Source: Agrocybe praecox
Taxonomy: Eukaryota; Basidiomycota; Agaricomycetes; Agaricales; Agrocybaceae
Assembly (NCBI GenBank): GCA_964017145.1
Contig: OZ024845.1
Location: 3,100,001-3,164,000 of the forward strand
Length of the DNA stretch: 64,000 nt
Direction: 5' to 3'
Below the pieces are notes generated by a model that saw only the letters and a program-made list of their open reading frames with translations, made no database searches and was not told the origin of the DNA. The stretch's first letter is position 1; every line of letters starts with the position of its first letter. Made by a program: the position numbers and the translations under genes. Shown piece by piece: positions 50,001-63,121 of this stretch.

Positions 50001-51359
50001 GAGCCGACGTTCGTATTGTGTATGCGATCAACCGTACTCGACAAAACGACACTGGGTCCCTGAGGGAGCGGCAGAAAAAGGCCTTAATAGACAGGGGACT
50101 AGACTCAGGCCTAATTGATTCGAAGAAGGTCGTCTTGCTAGAGGCTGATATCTCGCTTCCGCGTTTTGGTCTTGCAGAGGATCTATACACTGAGGTATGT
50201 AAAATCTCGCCAGTCTTTATAAAATGGAGCGCTAAATCTAGAACTTAGATGAGCTCAACTATAACTCACATTGTTCACAATGGTGAGTGTTAGCGTTAAG
50301 CCCTAATATTCTGACTTGGGGCTCGTCGGTTGATATATCCTTCGATAGCCTGGCCTGTCGACTTCAATTTATCCCTTGCTTCTTTCGAGACGAGCATCAA
50401 AGGCCTTCGAAACCTCGTTGATTTGGCTCTAGGCTCTCCTTTGAAATTACCAGCAACTCTGATATACACTAGTTCTATTGGTGTTTTTCAAAGTATGTAC
50501 TTCTTCTAGGTCTAATTCGAACTTTACAAGCTCATTTATGTTTTAGACACTAACTTGAACGAGACGCTCTCCTTGAAGGAATCACCAATAAACGCTAAAA
50601 TTGCTATTGGAACAGGATATACGGAGTCAAAATGGGTTTCAGAAGAGATTCTTATGCATTTTTCGAAGCATAGAAAGTTAAATTCAATCATTGTCCGCGT
50701 CGGTCAGTTGTCCGGAGGCTTGAACGGGTGTTGGAACATAGCAGAGTGGTTACCTTCGCTTGTGAAGAGCTCACTGGTGCTCGGGTGTCTTCCGACTGAT
50801 GACAAAGTAAGTCGCATTGAGTGGATTGTAAGCTTAAACTACGCTTAAAACCTTGGCACAGATGGTCGACTGGATCCATTTGGACATGGCAGCCAAGGCC
50901 CTGGTAGACTTCAGGAAGGGTGGAAGTCAGAATACGAGCACCTTCGCTCACCTCATCCATCCTAGTCCAGTGTTATGGTCGTCACTGGCCCATACCATCG
51001 CGGAGGAATTGTCCGTACGGCCAGTTTCTTTCCAATATTGGATGGGAAAACTAGAAGAAGCAAGCAAAAAAAACTCCCGGGCTGATGAAGGGCTAGCTAA
51101 TATTCAATCCTTACGTGAAATCCCTGCATTGCGTCTTCTTGGCTTTTTCAGATCGTTAGCTGAGAGGGTTAACGATAGTGCAAATGCCTTTGGATTCAAT
51201 CGGCTGGCATGTGACACTGCCTTACGACTATCACCTACATTGTCGTCATCAGACCGGGTGACGTCGCCGTTGGACGCAGATGACGTGAGGGCTTGGTTGA
51301 GGTATTGGCGTGGTGTGGGCTTCCTCAGCGAGGCAGTGGATTCTCGCAAAGACGCGTAA
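47074..51359 (+). CDS. adenylate-forming reductase (A-T-R, NRPS-like), tandem copy 1
   Basis: It has the same architecture as the inverted-repeat copies, with about 17 exons and about 1,100 residues. It is strongly diverged in sequence. Motifs seen are AILAASG..DTITYFT near the N terminus, HSSGSTAFPKP, PMFHGMGI, NLYGSTEGG, GRADDQIMH and carrier GCDSLQATW (serine codon split as AG|T). The reductase domain has GTTGALGSY and YTESKWVSEE. The junction WPVDFN at 50350 and the C terminus FWRKxG-like WLRYWRGVGF match the relatives. The start at 47074 gives a leader of about 18 residues; ATGs at 47104 or 47107 are alternatives. All key residues are present. It is followed 1.9 kb later by a sister gene on the same strand, consistent with tandem duplication. 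The substrate is not readable. Confidence 0.92.
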
Positions 51360-53316
51360 TTGAATTTGTATTTGACTAGTAAAGCATGGCATTCTTACTA
51401 CATACACTTTATGAGAGGTCGTATTCATACAATATTGACAAGGTGTTTGTGTTTTTGGAGCTACTAATAATGTAGTAAAGGAAACATTCACATATGTCCA
51501 TTAATCATATCCTTCAACAGTCTTGGTCCAGATTAATGTTACGTTTCTCTTAAACTCACCGGGGGTGACTAAGAAATCCCACCAGAAGGCCGTCATGCTT
51601 GAAGGGAATAAGTCATGGGTATTTATCTAACCCCTGATGGAGCCTGGGAGCTACATCTGCAACATGCATGCAGCGTGATACTGAGATGAGAGCCTGATCT
51701 AGTCGACATAGTATACAAATTCCGAACGATATTTGAAGACATAAAGCCACGTTTTCGAGGAAGCGGAAAGATATAGGGGTGGGGAAGTCAAATCTAAAAT
51801 GATCCTGCCAAAGCCACGCAGTAATAATCGTATCCTATGTGCAGGAGATATTCCGCACTTCACCGTACAGCTCCTAGTATTTATTTCTCTTGAAGTTTGA
51901 TAACTGCCAATCAAGACAGTGGTCCTTGGGCATCTCTAAATCCAACTACTTGATACAATATGCCTTAAAGGCATGATGCATAGCACAATTCCAAGGCTTG
52001 AGATGACATGAAGCTCCGTCCGTTGTCTGTACTACTATATATAAGCCGTGGCATCTTTGGAAGCTTGTGACAAAGCAAACTCATGAGAAATGAGTATTTT
52101 AAGTTTTGGAGTAAGAAGTCAACCATTAAGAAAGCAATCTGTCATATGATAGATATATGTTGAATTAATTCTCTTAGATAGGCCCTAGTTCGTATGGATC
52201 TCTGCAGTTTGAAGCCTCGTGAACCCTCGCGGCGCGTCATTACCACATCGTTCCAGCCAAAATCTAACATGATTACTTTGCTATACTGTAGCGAGATTAA
52301 TGACAAATATTGCGGTACCTTGTAAGCGCCTAACCCGCCAGAGAAACGGTAGGATTATCGTAGTCGTAGAAAAACGTTGTAGGTCAGTGGTATTTGGGTT
52401 GAACAAATTCCCATCTATCCCTAAGTGTGAGTGTGGGTAATAAATGTTTTAGGAAACTACTAAGGCAAGCTTCGATTAATAGGAGGCCCAATCCTTTGTG
52501 TAAGTATGTGTAAGTATCCGGCCAGATCATACCCAAGGTGTCCACTTACATTAATTAACTCATGTCACTAAAACGACTCGTGGGAAATTACTGGAAATAG
52601 AACGTGACACAAGTATTTACTCGTGCCTTGACAGCGCCAAGAGTTAAATTTAGTCGCTCAGCGTTATGGCTTTGTTCGAATGTCGTATGTACGTCAAACT
52701 CTTCCAAGCTCAAGCTCAAGAGTGACAATAAACCACCTTCTACACGTCAAAGTCCCCTCTCTTCTAGGTGAAAGGACCAAATCTTTGCTTGTGACCTGCG
52801 ATGCGGACGTTGTGTCCAGTGGTATGCCACTCTGCCAGGAAAATCCGACTCCGAATTCAATGGTAGCCACACGGAGTACCGTCTGTCAATGTTTTACCCA
52901 GACGAATGGTCATAGAAACAGGCACGAAATCAATGTCAAAACTATCAAACAAATCCTATTCCGCACGGCATCGATGGTTGTCCTGGATCGAGCCAAAAAG
53001 GGTGTGAACCCAGTAGGACTCATCAGTACTCGAGACAGACAACAGCGGAGGCTCTTCTTTTTCGCCTTATTCCACTTCTTACCACAACCAATAATCTGGA
53101 CCGGCTGTGATATCGGCCTCATTTCGATGCAAAGGTCGTCCACAACCAATGTAAAGGCTTCTAATTAGAGACCACCCAATTATAGGCAACCTAGATATGG
53201 TCTACCTCTTTGATTCACTCAGATTCATTCCGGATGTGTGGGGGGATGCGTTGAAGGCCACTGTAAAAGCATATATCATGTGTGGAGGGATGGGAAGGAA
53301 GCCAGAAATTCTCAAG
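51360..53316. other. intergenic region between the tandem reductases
   Basis: Nearly 2 kb without a supported gene. A 162-codon plus frame at 52680-53168 has no family resemblance and no splice support. The upstream region of the next reductase lies at its right end. Confidence 0.45.
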
Positions 53317-56300
53317 ATGACCGCCCTTCCTTACCTTTCTGCACCTCCACAAACACAAGCTCTATCGTCTGCAACGTTTTCCCCACCTCCCCTGGATGGG
53401 TCTTTAACTCTTCCTGAGGTATATGATTGGCACCTCAAGAACACTCCCAATCACGCACTGTTTATCTATGCACGTCAAAATGGAGACGTTCGAAAGATAT
53501 TATGGCCTGAGGCAGTCAGGGCTATTCACGTCGGCGCAAGGTATGTCCGGAAGACTATGGGTTGGCAATCTGGAATGGCAGATACCCCAGTAGTCGCCAT
53601 ACTTGCAGCATCAGGTTAGATGGTGCACATTTGTCGAATCTCAGGCTCATCTCTAACATTATTGTTGACAGAGACAATATCTTACTATACCATGAATCTG
53701 GCAATAATGCGTGCAGGTTACACCGCCTTTCCAATTTCTCCTAGGAACTCGCCAGCTGCAGTTGCACACTTAATCGGCAAGGTTGGGGTCAAACACATAT
53801 TTCTGGGGCGCGACCAAGCCATGGCAGATCTTGGGAAGAAGGCGGTGGAGATCCTCAGTATTCAGCACCCTAGCCTTGCAAAGCCGAAGTTTTCTGCGCT
53901 GCCCCTATTTGAAGATCTTTATTTAGAGTCTAAAGTTGAACTCGATGATCTACCCTACGAAAACAAAGGTCCCGAGCAAGTAGCGATCTACTTACACTCA
54001 TCGGGTATGTGGAACATTCAGTAGGAGGAATCGTTTTCTCACAAATCGTTTTCTTTAGGTTCCACGTCCTTCCCAAAACCAATTCCATGGACAAATAGAA
54101 ACTGTATAGAGAACTGCCTCATCCCGTTCTTTGGGGAGCGTGACCTGACCGGCGTCATTTTCTCTTTGCACGCTATACCGATGTACCATGGGATGGGAGT
54201 ATTACACACATCTTGGGCTGTAAGTCGCAACTTTTTTTCTGAAGTCCACTGCATCTCAGACTCTAACGATTATCTCTGAAGGCCGCAACTGGTCTCATCA
54301 TCAGCGCGTTTGAGCCGGCCTTCCCTGTACAAGTCCCCAACCCGCAAAGTATTTTTGAAGGTGCCGTAGCCTGCGATAGTAGATTTATTCTTAGCGTTCC
54401 GGCGATCATTGAAGTAAGCTAAAATCGCCGTTTTCTAGTACACGCTTTGTTTTATCTGACTCCTATTATTTCTCTAGGAGTGGTCTCACAAGCCGGAATA
54501 TGTTGACTGGTTGTCCACACGGGATGGCGTGGTATGTTTTTTTATTTCAAGGATTCCGGTACAACGCTCAGTTCATTCATAGCTCTACGGTGGTGGTCCA
54601 TTAAACAAAGCTGTCGGCGACGCTTTAACATCTCGCGGTGTTTCTATTTTCATACTCTATGGCTCGACGGAGTGCGGTATTATGTCTTCGTATCTGCCAG
54701 GTAAAATTCTCTCGTTCAAATATATATTTTCTCTCTTTTTCTGAATTCCGCCTATTATTCGACAGCCAAAGTAGGTTATGATTGGGACTACTTCCGCCTT
54801 CCAGGTAACTCGACTCCAGCGCTAATCCCACAAGGCAACGATAAGTACGAGTTGGTTTTGAAGGTAACTTTGATTAATTTCCCGTCAGGCATCAGAACTT
54901 TGTGTTAAATATAACTTGTTCAGACAAACCGATATTTTACACCCAGTGTGATCAACACAAAGGTCGATGGTATCGAGGCCTATGCAACTTCGGACCTGTT
55001 GGAGGAGCATCCTGAAAAGCCTGGATATTGGAGAATATATGGGCGCAGTGATGATCAAATTATACACAGTACTGGAGAGAAGGTATGTTTCGAGAGACAA
55101 CTCAACGGAATTTGATCTGACCTGAGCGAAAACAAGACGAACCCAGGACCACTCGGCAAGTCCTGGTCATCATTCTATATTGCTATTTAAATTCTAACGA
55201 CTACTAAAGAGAGCATGCTTAACCAGGACCCACATGTTCAGGCGTCTGTTATGTTTGGACGAGGCCAATTCCAAGCTGGGGTAATTATTGATCCCAAGCC
55301 GGGGTTTAAATTCGATCCAGACGAAGATGAGTCCCAACTTGCAGAGTACCGCAACAAGATATGGTTAGTCTGTGGACATCGTCTTTTCATGAATATTCTG
55401 ACAAGTGTCAAAGGCCTACAGTACAAAAAATGAACACATTCGCCCCGCAACATTCGAGGTTATTCAAAGAGGTGATTTTGTTATATTCCTCTTATTAATT
55501 GGTTCTCAATAATTTTTCTACTTCATACGCACATTCGCAACTTCTAGATGATCATGGTATCTAAGCCTTCCAAGCCATTCCTCCTCACAGCAAAGAACAC
55601 CGTTCGCCGGCAGGCTACGCTTTATGAATACGAGGACGAGATAAACTTTTTGTATGACGCAGTCGCTGATAGTACCCAATCCGCCATTCCGCCCCCAACG
55701 AAATGGGATATGACGACGAGCCTGGCCTTTGTGAGGTCCGTTGTGAATAAGGTGTTGTCCCAAGAGGTTAAAGACGATGAAGATATCTTCCAGTTTGGAT
55801 GTGACAGGTGAGCTTATCTATACGTTTCTTATGCCACAAATTCTTACTTTAATTTAATGCAAAGCCTTCAAGCAACTTGGATCCGAAATACCCTGCTCAG
55901 GGCTTTGCGCGACTCTGCCGAAGTCGATACGCGCAATCTGGTGGATAACTTTGTCTATGACAACCCTACCATATCATCTATGGCATCGTTTCTTGGTATC
56001 CTGGTCACAGGAGAAGCGAGTACTGGTGCACCACGAGATGTTACAGCGAGCAGAGTAGCTGTGATGCGTTCAATGGTAGAAAAATATACGACAGATTACC
56101 CGGTACATTCCCCTAGTGGGAATCATTCTCGAGAGGACGGCGATGTGGTTCTGTTGACTGGCTCTACTGGCGCACTTGGATGCTATGTCCTGGCTGGCCT
56201 AGTGGACAATGTTAGAGTTTCGCGCATTTATGCTATCAATAGGCCTAGTCGATCTTCAGTTCCTTTAGCTGTCCGACAGGAGAATGCTCTGGTTGAAAGA

Positions 56301-57562
56301 GGCCTTGATTCGAGCGCTATTCTAGCCTCGGAGAAGGTCAGCTTGGTTGAGGCTGACGTCTCTGCCCCTGGTTTTGGGATTCAGCGGGCAGATTACGAAG
56401 AGGTGAGTCACCTCGTCATTTTGTCAGGAGGTTGCCTTCATCCATTCCCCTCATCTTAGATGCGAAATACTGTGACGCATATAATTCACAACGGTATGTC
56501 TACGAAGGCATTTCTCTAGAGTTAGTATAGAAAATTTAATGTGATTCTTTTGCAGCATGGCCCGTCGATTTCAACATGGCACTCTCCTCGTTTGATAACA
56601 GCGTTAAAGGGGTACGAAACTTGGTCGATTTTGCGCTCACGTCGTCACGACTGTTGCCCCCAACCTTGGTGTATACCAGCTCTGTCGGGGTTTTCAACAG
56701 TGAGTCCTATAAGATCTAAACCGAATAATCCTTTCGTTATTGACGAATGATTTTCTTAACCAGGCCAAGAAATTGCACAGAAGCCGGAATCCCTGCTTGA
56801 GGAGCCCATTGCACCGGGCATTGCTGTAGGATCCGGATACACGGAGTCGAAATGGGTCTCGGAAGATATTCTCATGCATGCGTGCGATCATACAAAGTTG
56901 AACACCATTATCGTGCGTGTGGGACAGCTAGCTGGAGGGTTGAATGGGTCATGGAATATTGCCGAATGGTTTCCCACCTTGGTGCAGAGCAGTTTGACAA
57001 TTGGATGCTTCCCAACTGACGAGAGGGTATGTCGCTGGTCAATGCTGTGGTGTCTCAAAAGCCGATTGTTTTCTTTCTTTCTTAGAGTGTGGACTGGATT
57101 CCACTTAGTATGGCAGCAAACGCATTGATTGACTATCGCCTCGCAGAAAGTACATCGTCGAGCAAGCTTGTACATCTTGTACATCCTCGTCCAACGCGCT
57201 GGTCAGTGCTTGCTGGCGTCATAGCAGAGAAGCTCTCCGTCCAGCTTGTCCCGTACTCGGAATGGGTTTCAAAATTGGAAAAGGCTGCCAGAAGCGGTAG
57301 TGAGGACAGCGACGACGAGAATCAGATTGATGTGGAAGTAATGCGAAATATTCCCGCACTGCGTCTCCTTCCATTCTTCCGATCTATCACGGCCAAGATT
57401 GCTGGAAGTGCGAATGCTTTAGGTTTCCCGAGCCTGTCTTGCGAAAGAGCTGTAGAGACATCCGATACGCTTTTTGGAGTGAAGGAAGTAGATGAACTGG
57501 GGGAGAATGACGTCCAAGCGTGGTTAGGATATTGGAGGAAGGCTGGCGCTCTTCGAAGTTAG
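53317..57562 (+). CDS. adenylate-forming reductase (A-T-R, NRPS-like), tandem copy 2
   Basis: It starts MTALPYLSAPPQTQALSSATF and is about 1,100 residues in about 17 exons. Motifs in order are HSSGSTSFPKP, IPMYHGMGV, ILYGSTECG, GRSDDQIIH and carrier GCDSLQATW (split serine codon). In the reductase domain they are GSTGALGCY, WPVDFNMALSSF and YTESKWVSED, followed by SVDWIPLSMAANALIDYR. The C terminus is WLGYWRKAGALRS. The nucleotide-binding motif is GSTGALG where the others have GTTGxLG, a conservative change. It is closer to tandem copy 1 in some exons and to the inverted-repeat pair in others (ETISYYT, ARQNGD). An in-frame ATG lies further upstream at 53278. It appears functional. Confidence 0.92.
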
Positions 57563-57944
57563 GAAAGGTGATAATAATAATATCTGTAAAGCCATTCTGT
57601 AATTGTGATTTTTGCACAACATATTTTCTTATTTATTTGAGTAAAAAATATGGCTCGCGAGTAACTTAGTTAGCTACCTGAACGTGAACACCACGCGCGT
57701 CGCGACGAAATTCAGGGTCACGAGAAACTACACTAATGTCACATGCTTACAAGGATTTTGCCATAAATGCACTTCAGAGCCAGGGCTAAAACGCAACGTT
57801 ACCATTGACCACGACGACCCGCTATCCATAATTTCCTTTTCTAACAGGCTAGTCTATGATTTTATAAGGTATGCATCAGAATTGAGCGTCTGCCAGAAAT
57901 TATTAATCATTGAAACCCTTTAAGAGTACTGCTGAAATATTAGA
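57563..57944. other. intergenic region
   Basis: It separates the last reductase from the UBE3D-like gene. No gene was seen; this marks the change from accessory to housekeeping genes. Confidence 0.5.
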
Positions 57945-60900
57945 ATGGCGACCCTCACAAGATCTCGGCTGGAAGAAAGTTCGGTGACGAGTACTTTATT
58001 GGACTCTCAAGTACCAACGCCTTTTCCGAGAGAACAGCTATCTGTAGTCCATCAGGAGACTAAGGAAGATGATGAGCCCTTGATTACTGTTGAACAGTAT
58101 ACGGAAGAGAGGCCGTCGGAGACGGTGGCCTTGGTATGTAAATTAAATATCTTTTTCCAAGCTAGCTGCTGATATTTTGCAGAGAGAAGTTATGCCCTCT
58201 ATACTACACGTCCAGAGGTCGTGCCTAATGACGCTGAATAACCTACTGTCGGAACCAATAGGATGGAATCCTATTTTACCTGACCGTCGACGGTCCATGC
58301 CACCTTCAGAGTCTGGTGCGGGACCTTCTTTCAAGGAAGATACCCAAACATCTGCTCTGCATACCCTCGTGAATAATCTGCGAAATCATGCAGAGGACGG
58401 GGAGATGCTCGAAGTATGTGGATCAGCGGGCTCAGACACTCAATTACTGCTCGAACTTCGTCTCCGCGTTGACGCCATTTCTTCATCAATATCAACAAAC
58501 GATGCAGCACTCGCCAAAGCTCTTGTATCCCTCTTATCTAATCTTCAGAGGATGTCCGAGATACAGGCCAACGTCCCCAGCAGTTCCACTCCAATTTCTG
58601 GCTTCGATATGGAAACCTCAAGCATTCTTGAAGCACCGCCTCCCATTGATATTTATGACAGACTAACGCGGCAATTGAGCGATCTGCAGATCGAACGCCT
58701 TTCATCACAGACACCAGGATCAGCATCTCCATTCGTCGTCGTCGAAACTGCTTTGCTTTGGTCTCGCATCGATACGGAGCTCGAGAACGTTGTCGCTCTG
58801 TGCAAAGAGCGAACTGAGACGTTACCCAAGTTTACACAGGATTACCTTCCACCGCAATACGACGACGACAACGACGACCTGGAATATCCACCAGAGTATG
58901 ATGGCGCTGGTAGATCATCTTTTGATGACTCCAAGGCGAAGTCCGGACATGCTCATCAGGTCACCGCGTCGCGACAAACGGATGAAAAGATGAGGATGGA
59001 TTTAGAAGCAGTAGCTATGGCTATCGATCGATTGTATCTCGTCGCGCCACAGCTGCATAATCAACGGGTCGAGCTTAAATCGACCAAGTTAGCTCAGATG
59101 GAAAAGGCCAGACGAGAAGGCTCAACGACCACATCCACAGGACCCTCAACGAGAATGGGAACGCCAAATCAACGAGAAAAATCGGGAAAGGGCAAAGAAA
59201 GAGATATCAAAGAACTGGAAAACCTTTTGGATCTCATCGGGAAGGCTTCGGAAAGGACCTTGAAGGACCAATCCGTAGTTTTGGATGGCAACATGAAGGC
59301 TAGGTTAGAACGGTCAAAAAGGCGAGAATCTGCCAAGGTTTGTGTTTCTTCGCTTGCCTTTGTTAAAAACCACCACCATATTAATGTCATTTCTCAAAGC
59401 GCGATGCATTCGTTGAACAACTCGTGAGGCACTCAGAAGCCGGCCGTATTCACGGACAGGATGCAATTTTACAGCCACAGATTCGAATGAGAGATCCCGA
59501 AGCTCTTCTTACATTGCCCGAATTCATGGAAGAAGCGCTACCTGAATCCGAGCTGCAGAAAGATACTACATTGCTGACCTTGCCGGAATTTGTTAGCGAA
59601 AGCAATGGCTTGATGCAAAAACATTCGCACCCTGATCTACGCCACGTGTCTACTCCTCCCTCTGTGAAAGCCAAGAAAAAGAGACATCGAAGTTTGTCGG
59701 CTCCCCCACTGGCTTGGCTGAGGTCGTCATTGTCGAGTTCTTCGTCTTCGTCATCGTCTACAGGAGCGGCAAGCAGTAGCTCATCAGTGAAAGGAAAGTC
59801 GAAGGCTGATCAAGCTCATGGTGAGCATCGCGCGTAATCAATAGAATTATAAATGTTGTTAACCATCTTGAATTTAGGATTTGACGTTACATATGTAGCG
59901 GAGAATTATGAAAACTTACATCATACCCTTGCTTTTATCACTATTACCGGTACCAAAGCTAAAGCTTCTGACATTCACGCAGAAGTGTTACCACCTTTTG
60001 ATTTGTTGACCGACAGTGGTCGAGGAGTGGGAGGCGGTGATCATCTTGTCGTCAAATACGGGCCTTATTCTTCTTTGCCCTTAATGTTACCTGCTCATTC
60101 AACGCCTGGTCCAAAGGAAGTTATAGCTCAGGGCGGTCATTTTGAAGTCAAGCTGATGACGCGACCTTCGCCTTCGAACCCATTTACAGAGCGAGGGGAA
60201 GTAGCGCCACTTCCTGCCCTGCTTGATGCAGACCAACTTCTTTCTATCCGACCTACCTCGTTTATCTGTGCTTCGTGCTCCCTTCCTCTAGTAAAGTCAT
60301 CGAAAGTTACTCGCTATCGGGATTTACCCTCAGAGCATTGGGAAGAGCTGGTGGATGCGTGGATGTGTCATGGTGATCAAAAGTTACATGAACACGTTAC
60401 GAACCAGGGTAAAGCTGGCTTTTGGCCCAACGTAGGGGAGGGACTTGTTGGAGGGAGTTATATGCTGTTTGATGATGATGATATATATGGGAGTAATCTT
60501 CACCTAGGACATGATAAAAAGGTATGTTTTTTGTTTGTTTTTTTCTTTCTTTCTGTTCGGGCAACAAGAAGGCTGGCGTCGGAATATCCACCGACGATCG
60601 TTGTTGATCGTGTTTTGAACATCAGGATGGCTGTTAACTCGGTCGTGCTTGAGAGGGCAAGCATGATTGACGCGATTTTACTAGTTGATACAAACTGCCC
60701 AAGATCGAGACTCGCTCCGCGGTCAACTTACTCTTAAACAACTCTCTTGTATGAAGTCTCCTTCTTGAGAGCTACACTTGAGTACACATTTCTATTTAAC
60801 ATTTTCACTATCTTCATCGATATCAGTGTGTTTGTGTTACTATGCTAACAACTATTGCACCATATCTAGGATGATAATTGGAAATTAACAAGATGTCTGT

Positions 60901-61595
60901 GCGGTGCTGTCGTCGGGCGATGTCAAGAACGGACTCTAGACCGTGGCATCACGACCATTCATAGGATTCTCAAATACGCCGTACGCCCTGTCGGTCCTTC
61001 AGCAGAGTGCGTCTTCAGCCTCTTTCCTTTCGGGTTTGATTCTGATTGTGGCTTTTTTTCTAGTCTCCTCAAAGTCCCTTTATCTGCATTTGTGGTCGAG
61101 GATATGATGGAATTCGTGCATGCCCATGCGTCGTACCGCTTCGTCATTCAGGATGAAGAGGAGGAAAGATCGAGAATTCTTGTGAGCAGTGCTTTATGTG
61201 TTGCTTGTGCGCTGGATTGTACTTAGACTTGCTTAGATCTGGTTATTCAAACCACGGATTCAGCTGTCATACACGACATCCAGCTCCCGCAGCGGTATAC
61301 CGAAGAGCGGCAATATTGTCGCTGCTAAAGTGCTATACAAGCTTATCAAGCCGTCCGAAGACGTCAAAGATATCAGAACGTATGTTCGCCATTCCTTTAT
61401 AACCAAGAATTTTCTGATGCGGCCGTGTATAGTTACTTGAACAAATACCCTGGATTCCCTCAAGCAGAGTTCCTGTCATACCCCATGTCTGTCTGCCGCC
61501 GCGTCGCAAGTATGTTGACAGAAAGCAACCTCGCGTATCCAGAAAGCCTGCGGATGATGACTGGACTGCAGGTCGGGTGGTTGCAGCGTGTATAA
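57945..61595 (+). CDS. UBE3D-like HECT_2 E3 ligase with long N-terminal extension
   Basis: Eight exons give 989 residues: 57945-58133, 58183-59337, 59400-59820, 59878-60521, 60870-61006, 61064-61181, 61237-61379 and 61433-61595. Residues from about 589 to the end match UBE3D (HECT-like, E2-binding) in length and motifs. These are FICASCSLP, RYRDLPSEHWEELVDAWMCH, RCLCGAVVG, YRFVIQDEEE, IWLF, AAKVLY and LPESLRM-like YPESLRMMTGLQVGWL. UBE3D binds UbcH10-type E2s and ubiquitinates cyclin B in vitro; its yeast homologue Ipa1 acts in mRNA 3'-end processing. The first 588 residues are low in recognisable domains, with helical stretches, an acidic YDDDNDDLEYPPEYD, and a Lys/Ser-rich tract. They may be a separate gene (see findings). 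The 348-base intron at 60522-60869 is much longer than the others. Confidence 0.75.
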
Positions 61596-62214
61596 TGTCT
61601 TTTTGAATTTGCACGTTTTCTTATAAAGGATAATAAAAAATTACATTAGACGTTCAACAGGTGTTAGATCCTGCACCACTAGTCGCTCCCTACCAACTCC
61701 CCTATTATCCCCCTTTTTTGGTGATATCTGTACAATTATTGTATCTTATACTTTACGATTTGACCTTGGACCATCGTGTTTGGACGTTCTTTTGTTTCGT
61801 TTTCTTGCAACTTTCGTCGGGTAGATGCAGGTCATTTGGTGTAGCATATATGTGCAATGGAATAAATGTCTCACAAGTTGCAGGATGGTCAACACTTCGT
61901 GTTATTTAGAACTTCACCGCCGTGAAAAGGCTCTTGACAGAGGGCAAGAATGGTGAGTCTGTCAACATCAACATTGTCGCCTTCTTGAATAAGCAACCGT
62001 AAAGCGCGGGATAGATAGCATAGGCTCCCTCCCTAGTTGTTCAAACAGTGGTACTAAAGTTTAGAATTAAAAATAAATATGGCGTTGACCCCCAAGCTAA
62101 AATACATTCGCCTTGTATTGCTTACAAGCTCGATAGAATACATAATGATTGTATAGAAGCCATGCGTGTGTGTGTGAAAGAAGAGAGATGCGAAAGAGAG
62201 ATAGAAAAGGGAAA
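61596..62214. other. convergent intergenic region
   Basis: It lies between the 3' ends of the UBE3D-like gene and H2A, which point towards each other. No gene is supported; both 3' UTRs are expected here. Confidence 0.5.
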
Positions 62215-62933
62215 TCAAGCCTCCTCAGCGTCCTTTTTCGATTTGCTGTAATGTGATATGTAAGAGCACAAGCAATGAATGGATGCGGAAAGACGTACTT
62301 GGATTTCGAAGGGAGCAGCTCAGCGGCTATGTGTGGAACAACACCACCTTGGGAAATGACGACATTGCCGAGTAGTTTGTTCAACCTAACGATCACGCCC
62401 ATGAGTACACAAACATAGAGAGCTCAACCTTGACGTACTCTTCATCGTTTCGGATAGCGAGTTGGAGATGGCGAGGAACGATACGTTGCTTCTTGTTATC
62501 ACGCGCTGCGTTTCCAGCAAGTTCGAGGATTTCGGCAGCGAGGTATTCGAGGACGGCGGCGAGGTAAACTATGAAAACTATTAGCATAAACCATTGGTAT
62601 TTGAAGGAGAAAACGGACCTGGAGCACCAGCACCAACACGCTGGGCGTAGTTACCCCTCTTCAACAAACGGTGAACACGACCAACAGGAAACTGGAGACC
62701 AGCCTTGGCCGAGCGTGATTGGGATTTGCCGTCTCCGCCGCTGATCTTGCCACCTGAAGCTGATTTGCCTGCTTTGCCTGCAAAAAAGTCAGAAATCTTG
62801 CAAACCACGATTATCCGCCTCGTTCCACTTGAATAATTTCAAGTAGCCCCAAGACACAGCGAGACACACCTTTTCCGCTCTAAAGACACGGTCAGCCTCA
62901 GCCACACAGGTATAGTGTTGTAATCCGTACCAT
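62215..62933 (-). CDS. histone H2A
   Basis: This is a core nucleosome histone. Six coding exons are read: the ATG alone (62931-62933), a 10-base exon encoding SGK(G), and four longer ones. The protein contains [19 protein letters not shown], the [19 protein letters not shown] and [20 protein letters not shown] helices, [19 protein letters not shown] and [12 protein letters not shown]. This is canonical H2A rather than H2A.Z. The tail reads [16 protein letters not shown] and then stops. The fungal H2A SQEL end is not present. No H2B partner lies in the window. Confidence 0.93.
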
Positions 62934-63121
62934 GATAAATTATATAAGTGAAATGAGAACTTGAAGAAGGAGATGGTGGTGGTTTAAGTTTAAGAGGCAG
63001 TTGGCAACAGTGTAAACAAAGAAACGCGCTCTAATTTATGTTTATGTCACTCACGTGATTAGCGCGTTCCAAAATTGGCCGAAGTTCGGCACCGTGACTT
63101 GCCTCTTTAACAACGGCGACA

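Noticed and set aside
52680..53168. 162-codon plus-strand frame
   Set aside because: No family resemblance, no splice partners and an odd composition. It lies in the spacer between the tandem reductases.
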